NCBI RefSeq assembly: GCF_910592395.1
Contig: NC_088322.1
Location: 2,544,001-2,608,000, forward strand
Direction: 5' to 3'
DNA: 64,000 nucleotides
Origin: Lineus longissimus
Taxonomy: Eukaryota; Nemertea; Pilidiophora; Heteronemertea; Lineidae
Of this stretch, positions 54,125-64,000 are shown in pieces. The position numbers and the translations under genes were made by a program. Position 1 is the first letter of the stretch. The number at the start of each line of letters is the position of its first letter. The notes below the pieces were generated by a model. It worked only from the letters and a program-made list of their open reading frames with translations. It did no database searches and was not told where the DNA came from.

Positions 54125-57100
54125 ATGAAAGACATGATAAAGAAAAATGACACTGATCAAGAATCAAAGATGTATCCAAAAAAACGGTTGCAATCCCCAA
54201 GCTTTTCAAAAAATGACCATGCTAAAGTACCCTCTACAATTCCTCAGATGCAAAAAGTCAATCCCCCACTAATTTTTTCTGATGAGACATTAAATGGAAC
54301 AATTCCTGAGAACGTGGATGGTGACACCCCAGATAAAGCAAAATATATTAAAAAACTTTCCAAGCACATTCACACAAAGACACATCTTGGTTACATTTGT
54401 GTGTCTGACCTGAGATACCATTCACGTGGAAGTGTACGACCTGTACAGTTGCAGAAGAGAATCACCTTCACTGACACTCAAATGCAACACATAGTATTGA
54501 ATGATGTTGCTAGCTCAGGAAAACCAATCACTAAATCATTTGATGGCCAGTATTATATATGTTCCAGCTGTCGCCGTACAATAAAAAAAGGAAACATCCT
54601 ACCTTGCAATGAAAACAAATTCAACTTCTTGGTTCCACCATTGCCTGATGACCTTGTTCAAGATGATATGAAACTAAATAAGTGTGAAGCTCATTTATTA
54701 AAGTTAATAATTCCTTTCATTCGTGTTGCCAATATTCCAAGAGCTAGCGAACTGAAAGTTCATGGCCCAATGATTTGTGTGGAATCTGAAATCAAGACAG
54801 CATTAGACAAAATATTACCAATTGAACAAAATCTCATTCCAGTAGCATTGAAAAGAAGACCAGAATACAAAGGTGCATATGTAGAAGAAATCGTTTCCAA
54901 ATCTAAAATTGTCGCTTATTTTGAATACTTAAAAATACATAATCCATTATATCACCATGTTGAACTTGATCAAGAAAAACTTGATGATTTCCTGCAGTCC
55001 ACAATGAACGACATTGCCAATCAAGATGATTGGAAGAATCAGCAAAATGACACAGATCAACTAGCAGAAGGCCTTCATGCCTCAATGCCCCAATCAGAAG
55101 AATTTGTTGATGAATTATTGCCCAAGTCAGACAAGTACATCGAACCATCCAACGAATCAGACAGCAAAGGCAAACATGAAATCAATTATGACCTCCCACA
55201 CTATTTGACAGAACTGCCTGATGATACCATTTTGGACAGTTTCAAAAGGGCTGACGCCAATATTAGCGTTACAGATCAAATGGCTAATGCTATAATAGAC
55301 AATGAACAGCGTTTAAAGTCAAAAACCAACAAAAGTGCTAGAGCATCTGAAATGCAAGAAAAAATTGAACTTGCACCAAGCAGCGATGGGAAATTTGTTA
55401 ATTGGGACAGTATTGACTTTATGGAAGAGAAAGCGTTTCCTCATCTTTTTCCAACTGGGACAGGTGGCTACATATCTACATATCTACATATCAACCACTG
55501 AAAGTCGGATTTGCAAATTATGTAAAACAGCGTATGCTCAGCATTGACCATAGATTTCGCAATGATACCACGTACCTGTTCTTTTTGTACATTGTCAAAG
55601 AAACAATGGAAATCAAACGTTCCATAGCCACATTTTTCAGAAAATCCAAAGTCAATCGCAAGAAGTATAACGTTACTTTTTTAAAAAATGCTGACAAGGC
55701 TGACATTGAAAGGACTGATCTCGGTTACAAAGCTTTCAAAACAATCCGAGGAACTTCCCCTTATTTCCAACATGCCAAAAATAAGGTCATTGGTATGATA
55801 CAGCAATTGGGACCACCACATTTGTTCTTGACAATGAGTGCAGCAGAAACCCATTGGAATGATTTAATAAAAATGTTATTGCAAAAAGAACAAAACAAAC
55901 CAATAGACAATTTTGATCCCACTTCATTATCAAAGTCTCAATTACGACAACTACTGTCACGTAATATGGTTGATACAGTCATGCACTTCAACAATCGCAT
56001 TAAATACTTGTTCAATCAGTTCAAAACTCCTGGAATGTTTGGGAAATACAAGGTCGAAGACTATTTCTTTAGAATAGAATTCCAACAAAGAGGCGCACCT
56101 CACTGCCATTCAGTATTATTTTTGGTTGATGAACATGGGAATAAGCCCCCAAAATATGATGGCACTGAAAAATCAAAAAAAGCATGTGCATCATTCATTG
56201 ATGAAATTATGACTGGCCAATTGCCTTCACCTAATCATGTATTGTTTCACGACGCATCATTTTATCAATCTCACAATCACACATTTACATGTCGCAAAAA
56301 ATCCAAGAAAATCACCATTCAAAGCAACGAAGGGCATGGCGCTCTTGATGGGAAAGCCATTGGCGAACAACTTGTTATTGATTCTTGCCGTTTTAAGTTC
56401 CCAAAATTTCCCATGAAATCGACCATAATCCTAGATGCCCCATCTGTCACCATTCCACCAAGTGAAATTGTGAAATGGCGTTTTAACTTGCAAAAAATTC
56501 GCAAATTCTTCATCAGGCAGACATATCAGGATGATAAATCCAAAAAAACAACTCCTCGTACCCATTCATTAGTTAAGCTTTCATATGATGCCTTTTTAGA
56601 ACAATTAGGGCTGTCTGAAACTGATTATTTGAATGCTTTACGATCATCAATAAAAACAGGATCAGATGTATTCCTAAAACGCAACTGCTGTGATATTTAT
56701 ACTAATAGTTACAATACATGCCTCCTGCAAATACACCAGGCTAACATGGATGTATCGTTCATACTTGATGGTTATGCATGCATAGCTTACATTCTTGGGT
56801 ATTTAACCAAAGGAGAGAGTGGCCTCAGTCGCCTGCTGAAACAAATTGATACTGAAAATTAAAAATTTGGGGTTTCGCCTGATCAGAAACTCAAAAAGTT
56901 CAGTCGTGCCTTAGACAATACACGTGAAGTTTCAAGACCAGAAGCCATATATCGCATGTTAGGTTTAGCTATGTGTTTCAGTACAAGAACCCATAAATTT
57001 GTTAATGTATGCAAACCAAATATGCGAGACGGATTGATGCGACCTGATATTGACACTTTAGACCCCGATGACAACCCATTTTTCAACAGCATCATTGACT

Positions 57101-59911
57101 ATTATTCCAGCAGACCTGATTCACTCGAAAAAATTTCATTAGCTGAATTTGCACGCGATTACAATATTCACAATACCAAATCAGACCAAGATGAACATGA
57201 CATATTCTCGCATGATGACGATATCACTATTGAAGAAAGTGGAGAAGCCCTTTACATGAAAAACAACAAGGGAACAATCAAACGCAGAAGAAGGGCAGCC
57301 ATAATACGCTACTAACTTAATAAGACCGATGACCAAGAAATTATGCGCAGCATGTTGTTATTGTTCATTCCGTTTCGTGATGAACATGCTGAAATTCACA
57401 ACAATACGCAGTATTCATTAGAAAAAATTTTCAATCGACATACTGTTGCCATTGAAAAAATACGTCAACAGTTTGAACCCAATCGTGAAATGTTGTTAAA
57501 AATGACAGATGCCATGGAAAATTATTCCACAATGTTAGAGGACGATGATGACGACTGCATCGATGGTGATAGCAATGAAACATATGAAAAAAACTGAAAC
57601 CACATCAAAAAATGATATAAATGATTACATTCAAAAAGCATCCAACAATTTTCAGCCTGCAAAATACAATGTCAATAACAGACAAGCAGTTTGTGAAAAG
57701 ATTCGAAACCTCAACAATGACCAAAGAATGATCTTCGATGATATCATTGAACGTTTAAATAGATCCCATTCAAACAAGTACAAAACCCCTTTCTATCTAT
57801 ATATCGGTGGACGTGCTGGAACTGGCAAAACGTACTTGATGAAAGTCATCATTGAAGCTGCAAAAATCCTCCTCATGAAATCAGGGGATGATTTGAACAA
57901 GGACACAGTACTCGTCATGTCTCCTACTGCCACCGCTGCACAATTGATTGGCGGCCACACAGTTGAAAGTGCTATGGGAATGTATCGAAATGATGACACT
58001 GAAGTACTGGAAACATTCTCTAACAATCACACCCTGGCGTCGAAATATAGCCAGGTAGGATTACTTTGCATTGATGAAGTCTCCATGTTAGGGTGCCGCA
58101 AATTACACAACATTCATGTCCAATGTGAAGAAATATTCGGCTGCTCACCCAAGCCATTCGGAAACATCCCTGTACTATGCACTGGTGACTTCTTCCAGCT
58201 TCCACCAGTAGGCGATTCATGGATTTTCAACAATTTCCATCGAAACAGTGGTGTGTGTTTTACTGCTCAAAACAAGTGGAAACAATATTTCAAAGTGTAT
58301 AACTTGAACCAAAAAATGCGTTTATTAAACGATCCTGGCTTCTCAGATTTATGTGATCGCATTGGCTTTGGACCATCATCACTAACACAAAAAGATACGA
58401 CATTGCTACAAAACTGAGTCCAACCATGTCCAGAAGCAAATAATAATGATGAATTTAAACATGGTCGACTTGCTATAATTGTCATTAACAATAAAATCAG
58501 GCAAAACATTAATGAATCAAAATTAAACATTCCTCAAACTGAATCAGCAACCTTTATGGCGGATGACAAGGCCGTCAATGTTGATAGATTTGACAAGTTC
58601 ACCTTACTTGACTTGACATACACAAAGACAGGTCATCTGCCAACGCAACTAGAAGTTAAGGTTGACTGCCCAGTCATGTTGACAGTAAATATGAACAAAT
58701 CAGACGGCCTCACAAATGGGGCAGGAGGCTATGTTGTTAAATTTGACATAAACAACCAAATCATTTGGGTCCAATTTCCAACCCATATAGGCAAAAAAAC
58801 AAGTGCTCAGGCCAAAACAAAACATCCCCTAACATACCAATCAGGATGTGTCCCAATTGCACAGATGCGAGCAACATTCAAATTCAACAGCAAAAACGAA
58901 CAGCACAATGTCAAAATCCAACGAAAACAGTTCCCTCTCATACTTGCATATGCTATCACCAGTCACAAAGCACAAGGTCTAACATTAAATCAAGTCATCA
59001 TTCACTTTGAAGACAAATCAACTACATCAACATCACGAAAAGCACCACCAGGAAGTTTCTATGTAGCAATCACGCGTGTCAAAAGCTTACAAAATGTATA
59101 CCTTGCATCATTCAACAAATTGAAAATGATTGTCACAGACAAGAGTATCGCTGAAGAACTAGTTGATCAAATCGAAAATAGAACCCATACCATGAGTAAA
59201 CATTTCTTGCATAATGAAATCTTCAAATACCATGATGACAGCGTATCAGATGAAGTCAAAGTTGTTTATTTGAACATCAATGGTTTATTGCATGCAAAAC
59301 ATATCATGGATTTCAATGCTGATTTCCATTTACGCAATGCAGACATTATATGCCTGGCAGAAACAAAGTTGTCCAATACAATCCAATCAGAAGATATCAT
59401 ATTTCCAAATTTTGCTATTATATCGCGACTTGACTTCTCAGACAACACCATGGGCATGATAATATTGAAGCGATTGAACAGCTCAGCCACATGTCACATC
59501 AAGTCAGCGACAAACATGATTGACTATCGCACCCAATTTATAACATGCCAAATCAATATGTCATCATTGGCTTTCTTTTATATTCATCCCGCACACTCAT
59601 CAACTGCAGTAAAAAACAATCAACCCATCATTGCTTGCAATGACATAATCATGGGCGATCTAAACATTGACACAAAGACAATGGCTGGCTTTCACAACCT
59701 CTCTAAAATCTGCAAAGCTCACTCAAAAAAAGTTGTCTTAGATGCCATCACTCATGATGCAGCTCAACTAGATCATGTATTGTTACCAGAAAACTTCCCA
59801 TACCTCTTTCACACTGCTGCATTCAAAAACTTCTACTCTGACCATGCAGCAATTACCTTACGATTTAGCACCATAGCTAATTCAATGATAGAAATCAACC
59901 CTCAGGACTAA
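54125..59911 (+). pseudogene. Helitron RepHel protein with C-terminal endonuclease (broken)
   Basis: Pieces in order. 54125-55501 is the Helitron N-terminal region with a CSSC finger and the LLKLIIPFIRVANIP segment. 55534-56862 is the Rep nuclease, with EFQQRGAPHCHS giving the HUH motif (HCH, 56101-56109) and IAYILGYLTKGESG supplying the catalytic-tyrosine region. 56863-57597 is the linker. 57545-58417 is the helicase, with GGRAGTGKT Walker A and LLCIDEVSML Walker B. 58556-59911 has SHKAQGLTLNQV helicase motif, VAITRV, then an exonuclease-endonuclease-phosphatase domain with ICLAETKL, GDLNID and SDHAAI. Stops at 56860-56862, 57313-57315 and 58415-58417 are in frame; frameshifts lie near 55500 and 57560-57600. 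It would have driven rolling-circle transposition. Confidence 0.85.
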
Positions 59912-60137
59912 CAAATTCATTTCAATAAAAATCAGTAGTTGAAAGTGTTTTCATGACAAACAATCATATGAAGAATTAATCAGAAAATTATGTAAGAACA
60001 TTATTCTTCATCTTCTAAGAAAATCCCACGACTGAAACAACACATGGAATTGCATCATGTCGATATGTTTTAAATTAATCACATTAAATTAAACACTTAT
60101 TACTATTTAAAACAAATATCTTTCATTTCATTTATCA
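59912..60137. other. Spacer between RepHel and RPA-like genes
   Basis: AT-rich, without an ORF. A 3' splice-like TTTATCAG precedes the RPA-like frame at about 60138. Confidence 0.4.
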
Positions 60138-61144
60138 GCTCAAAGACTCCACAGAATACCCTTGTAGAGGGATATGTCCAGGAAGTCACAGATATTGCAA
60201 CTTCTCAAAAAGGAAACAAGTATTTACGTGCCCAACTACAGACAGGCCCCCATGAATACAAGGAACTGGTGTGCTTCTCACCATCCCCAAAGAAACAACA
60301 GGAATTACTAAACATGGAAAAGAATAAGAAGGCTGTCAAAATTTTAAATTTTTCACATGATAAACAAAACCCAACCAAAATTCTATGCAATGACACCTTG
60401 ACATTTGAAAACGCCTCCCCAACATTTCCCTTCACACCCAAAATCAACACACCTCCCCCAGTTTCAACAATTGCGCAAATCAAATCCATTGAAAATAAAT
60501 CCTTAGTAACTGTAGACGTCCGCATCATGGAAAAATTAGAAACCAAAACAATCACCACTCATTACAACAAAGAACTCCAAAAAACAACATTTACAGCTGC
60601 AGACACAACTGGATCCATCACTCTATCTACATGAGATGAAAACACAAACAAACTGACTCCAGATAAATCTTTTCGCATAATGGGGGGGACAATAGAACCA
60701 AATTACGGGGGCCAAATTAACACAGACAAGCAAACTACATTTCAAGAAATCCAACAAATCAACAATGTATTACACACACCTACAAAGACAACTGTTGAAG
60801 GTGAAATTGTTGGGGCTGAATTAACCCCTTACAATGCATGCCCCTTCTGCAAACAGCAAATAACGGACAATACCCTGCTCATCCCCAAATTCTGCCGATG
60901 CCCGTCTTACAGCCTCAAATTTAAATCCGAAAATATTTACAATCGTCTAAGTGCGAAACTTCAAATCAAGCTAGACAGTCAAAAAATTTTGAAATGTACA
61001 GCCTTACAAGATTCGCTAAAAAACATTCTAGATACTATCATCTCTGCTGACCTCGAGATCATTGAGGAATTCCTCCTTGATCTGGGCAGAGCAGCATTTT
61101 CACTAAATTCAACCAACCAACTGCTCCAAATTCAAACAATTTAA
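60138..61144 (+). pseudogene. RPA70-like OB-fold protein of the Helitron, one in-frame TGA
   Basis: The frame is open from about 60138 (VEGYVQEVTD) to 61142-61144 apart from TGA 60632-60634. The N-terminal half has OB-fold-like strands with basic and aromatic residues. The C-terminal half holds CPFCKQQI...CRCP, a zinc-ribbon-in-OB arrangement as in RPA large subunits, and helical ends. Helitrons often encode such single-stranded-DNA-binding proteins, which would protect the strand displaced in rolling-circle transfer. The stop sits where Trp would fit (TGG to TGA), a simple nonsense change. Confidence 0.6.
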
Positions 61145-61242
61145 TTTCACTTACATTGCAAATTCTAACGGCCAACCTTATTTTTAGATGGTTTCACTTC
61201 CTACAGCCCGATATAAAGAACAACTCCTAGTCGCCATAATAA

Positions 61243-61770
61243 TTGTTTCATTTATTTACAGCCTGATTTGAAGTACAACACCTGTTGTCGGTTGCATCTC
61301 TTGCTGTAATATCTGAAACTCTGAATCCAGTCATTTGTTTTCAAGTGTTACGCCATGATCTTACAATCAAAACATGTCACTTTAATGATATCAAACATGA
61401 TCACATTGTAGACGCCATATTGTTTCACTTATTTACAGCCTGATTTGAAGTACAACACCTGTTGTCGTTTGCATCTCTTGCTGTAATATCTGAAACTCGA
61501 AAAAAAATAGTCATTTGTTTTCCACTGTTATGCCATGATCTTTCATTTATGATATCAAGCATGTTTACATTGAATACCATATATCTAGTCATCAGATTGT
61601 TTCAGTTATTTACACCTAACCAAAGGCACCCCTGAACCACCTGTCTCATATTAAATCAATTGTTCCACAGTGTTAAAGCCATATTTCTAGTCATCATATT
61701 GTTTCAGTAATTCACAGCCTGATTTGAAGTACAACACCTGTTGTCAGTTGCATCTCTTGCTGTAATATCA
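61243..61770. repeat. Three dispersed copies of an ~80-bp repeat
   Basis: Copies at about 61243-61322, 61420-61500 and 61698-61770 share TTTACAGCCTGATTTGAAG and the CACCTGTTGTC...GCATCTCTTGCTGTAATAT block. They lie in the 3' non-coding part of the Helitron and may be subterminal repeats. Confidence 0.8.
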
Positions 61771-62180
61771 AAAATGGTCAATTGTTCTTCGATGTCATGA
61801 TAAATCAAATCCAAATCACGTTCAATGCAAATAAACAGACCTCAATAATCCTATCACTGTCATAAACCCCTAGTCACAACATTGCCTCTTTCAAATATCA
61901 AAAACTTCCATGATCGATCAATAAAAACCCCATGATTCCTCATAAAAGATATAACATTTTTCTCAGTATAAATGTTGCTAATGATACATTCCTAAAATCG
62001 TACAATGAATTGTACTGTAAATTGTTCTATACACAGTGGCACTGTATTAGTTGACATCGAATAACCCATCATTGAAACTATCTGCACTAATCTTCCACGC
62101 AAATGGCAAAGCAATGAATGTGAAAACACCTGTATTTGCGTCAAGTTAGCTGAAAATTTTTATCAGCATCTATGTTCCGT
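61771..62180. other. AT-rich non-coding DNA in the Helitron 3' region
   Basis: No gene or clear repeat was seen. Confidence 0.4.
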
Positions 62181-62645
62181 CGTTGTCGACTTGCCATAGT
62201 TCTACTGTATCATTTTGTAAATATATTATTATGTAATTGAATGTATAATCTATTGTGACTGTATTCATGATAGACTACACCAGCTCAGATTAATTAAAAT
62301 CTGAACGAATTTTATAATATTGAGGTAATTCATTTAATACAATCGTTGTTGACTAAAAAGGTGCTTCAACAATTCAAAACCTCATTTTATAGAATGTCTT
62401 ATTAATGTTAAGTCTGCCAGATTACAAACGTTGTCGACTTGCCATAGTTCTACTGTATCATTTTGTAAATATATTATTATGTAATTGAATGTATAATCTA
62501 ATGTGACTGTATTCATGATAAACTACTCTAGCTCAGATTAATTAAATCTGAACAAATTTTATAATATTGAGGTAATTCATTTAATACAAACGCCCTTGCC
62601 TGGAATGGTGCTTCAACAATTCAAAACCTCATTTTATAGAATGTC
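62181..62645. repeat. Direct duplication of a ~217-bp unit with internal hairpin
   Basis: Unit A (62181-62398) and unit B (62429-62645) match closely from CGTTGTCGACTTGCC to CATTTTATAGAATGTC with a 30-bp spacer. Each contains an imperfect CAGATTAATTAAATCTG hairpin, the type of structure placed at Helitron 3' ends. The duplication could therefore represent tandem Helentron termini. Confidence 0.8.
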
Positions 62646-62937
62646 CTATCACTGGCTGGTATTTATAAAAACCAAGCATATGCTTATCCTTGGATTTTCA
62701 AGTGTTAAGTACGCTGCATATTCATAAAACCTAAGGTAATGCTTGTACCTGTAACCTTATGCTTCAAGTATAAGTGTCTGCTTTTCAGGCATCTTGCCAA
62801 AACTTAAAGTCTAAGCTTCTGCTTCATTCCATATTTATAAACACGAGTATTAAGCATATGCTTATAAGGATATCCTTAGATTTTTCAAGGTAGCTTCAGA
62901 CCAGGCTTGAACTTCGAAGTAGGAAGACGTGTTTGAC

Positions 62938-63729
62938 ATGGCAGCTTTTCTTGCACTTGCGGGGCGACATCCAAAGGAGTACACCCCAAGAAAATCATGT
63001 TGCCCAGCATTTCATCGACGATTTTATCGATTTGATGAGCAAAATGTTGAATGGTTAGCTGATCATTTTTTAGAAGATAGTGGAGAAACTCGTGGCGGGG
63101 CACTGACAGTAAAGACACAAATGGAGACTTTCCTTCGATATATATCGGACCCAGGGTTTCAGATGGGTGTTGCTGAGGGTGTTGGAATTTTCCAACCCAC
63201 CGTGTCAAGAACATTCCACGCAGTACTCGACAAGATTGTTGAAAATGCAGGACTGTGGATACATTTCCCAAGCACGGTGCATGAGATGCAGTCAGCAATG
63301 GACAACTGGCAAACGACCTATGAGATGCCTTGTGCAATAGGTGCTGTCGACTGTACCCGCGTCCGAGTTCTGAAGACACAAGGGAGGCATGCACATGGCG
63401 ACGAATACGTAGGCCGGAGTGGAAAGGCTACGTTAAACGTTCAGAGAATTTGTGATGCAAAGGAAACGTTCACAAGTATTGTAGCCGAGTGGCCAGGGTC
63501 TGTACACGACAGTAGAATATGGAGAAATTCGGTAGTTTGTCATCGTTTGTCCACTATGAGGACGGATGCATTACTGCTAGGGGATAGTGGATACGGCATT
63601 GACCCCTGGCTCTTTACACCTTATGGGAATCCTCAGCAACCGGAAGAGGTAACGTTTAATAGGATTCTAACAGTTGGTGTACAAACCAGAAGGTTTACAT
63701 GCACTAAGGACAGGCATGACTATCCGTGA
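62938..63729 (+). pseudogene. HARBI1-like transposase, truncated before the catalytic Glu
   Basis: The first ATG is 62938. The N-terminal half includes a helix-turn-helix (QMGVAEGVGIFQPTVSRTF), then the DDE_Tnp_4 core: CAIGAVDCTRVRV (first Asp), VAEWPGSVHDSRIW and LLLGDSGYGIDPWLFTPY (second Asp). The expected ending with the catalytic Glu (RxxxExxFG) is absent. After TFNRILT the sequence departs from the family and stops at 63727-63729, so the copy has lost its last catalytic residue by a deletion or frameshift. It is on the same strand as the element's left end. It is a different lineage from the two Harbinger genes at 30.2-31.6 and 48.4-49.3 kb. Confidence 0.8.
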
Positions 63730-64000
63730 CCTCAATAACAAAGGATTTCCCCATTCCCAGGGCAGCAATGATTGCCATAATCACGAAACCGACCAGCCTT
63801 ACACCACAAATACCACATGGGAAATCTAATTTCACCCTGTTATGCAGTATGAGCAATTAAGCATAAGCTTAAAAATTACAAGCCAAGCATCATCCACAAA
63901 TGCTTGTTTTATAAATATGAAATCAAGTATAAGGCTATGCTTCTACTTAATTCTTTAAGTATTAAGTACATGCTTAAAGAACATGCTTATAAGCATATAC
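63730..64000. other. 3' part of the Harbinger element without coding
   Basis: No gene. From about 63840 the sequence is rich in AAGCATAAGCTT-type words that mirror the left end. Confidence 0.4.

Larger units (their letters stand above)
53850..62645 (+). mobile_element. Decayed Helentron-type Helitron
   Basis: The region holds Rep (HUH), Pif1-like helicase and fused AP-type endonuclease coding, an RPA-like gene and 3' repeat arrays. The fused endonuclease is the mark of the Helentron/Helitron2 group as distinct from canonical Helitrons. Exact ends could not be determined; the 3' limit is set where the next element's terminal sequence begins (about 62650). At least three nonsense changes and two frameshifts break the main gene. 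Confidence 0.75.
62650..64000 (+). mobile_element. PIF/Harbinger element, left end and transposase, running off the window
   Basis: The left end begins near 62653 with GGCTGGTATTTATAAA and TATGCTTAT-rich repeats. Similar AAGCATATGCTTATAAG-like motifs, inverted and direct, return at 62849-62870 and 63935-64000. The transposase ORF lies between. The right end is beyond the window or decayed, so termini and target duplication cannot be checked. Confidence 0.6.

Noticed and set aside
62885-63394. 169-codon minus-strand frame opposite the HARBI1-like ORF
   Set aside because: Antisense shadow without motifs.

Overview
The window is eukaryotic DNA. It has GT-AG introns, several classes of animal-type transposable element, microsatellites and long stretches without genes. 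The set of elements (Polinton/Maverick, Helentron-type Helitron, PIF/Harbinger, Tigger/pogo, CR1/L2-like and other non-LTR reverse transcriptases, a compact LTR element) together with MADF-BESS and C2H2 zinc-finger genes suggests a marine invertebrate. An echinoderm, hemichordate, lancelet or mollusc would all fit, and the sequence alone does not decide which. No rRNA, tRNA or CRISPR was seen.

Layout. (1) 1-8.7 kb is a decayed Polinton-like element: a capsid-type protein tail, a family-B DNA polymerase broken by nonsense and frameshift changes and by two insertions (1.4 kb at 992-2395; a 2.25 kb antisense LTR element at 5023-7276 with CCAA target duplication), then small acidic/basic ORFs and the start of a deoxynucleoside-kinase-like gene. 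(2) 8.7-11.1 kb is an antisense, 5'-truncated non-LTR retrotransposon, followed by an ~81-bp minisatellite (11.1-12.0 kb). (3) 12251-29029 is a second, AT-rich and nearly complete Polinton/Maverick with 269/278-bp terminal inverted repeats. It encodes an HNH nuclease, protein-primed DNA polymerase B, integrase (one frame break), capsid-type proteins, packaging ATPase, a zinc-ribbon protein, membrane proteins and three OB-fold-like paralogues. (4) 29-34.7 kb is mostly non-coding, with a spliced, once-frameshifted Harbinger transposase gene on the minus strand. (5) 34.7-41.9 kb holds phase-1 exons leading to a C2H2 zinc-finger gene whose frame continues, through two TGA codons, into a transposase-like region; a TIR element lies in an intron. 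(6) 43-50 kb holds exons of an unrecognised Cys/His-rich gene, a broken Tigger/pogo transposase and a three-exon MADF-BESS gene with a Harbinger transposase antisense in its second intron. (7) 52.2-53.5 kb is an L2/CR1-like retrotransposon tail. (8) 53.9-62.6 kb is a decayed Helentron (Rep, Pif1-like helicase, fused AP-type endonuclease, RPA-like protein) with 3' repeat arrays. (9) 62.65-64 kb is a truncated HARBI1-like transposase with a TIR start.

The intact Polinton is the most interesting part. Nearly every ORF begins at an A/T-rich (T)AAATAAATG or AAAATAAATG motif. Convergent gene ends, and most other gaps, carry perfect or near-perfect hairpins. One gene carries three 24-bp perfect palindromes at an exact 36-bp spacing whose outer arms differ by compensating changes. 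A 231-residue CxxC...CxxCG zinc-ribbon protein is encoded antisense beside an array of AATAGTC repeats. Together this suggests, as inference, that the element carries its own virus-like code of transcription start and stop signals.
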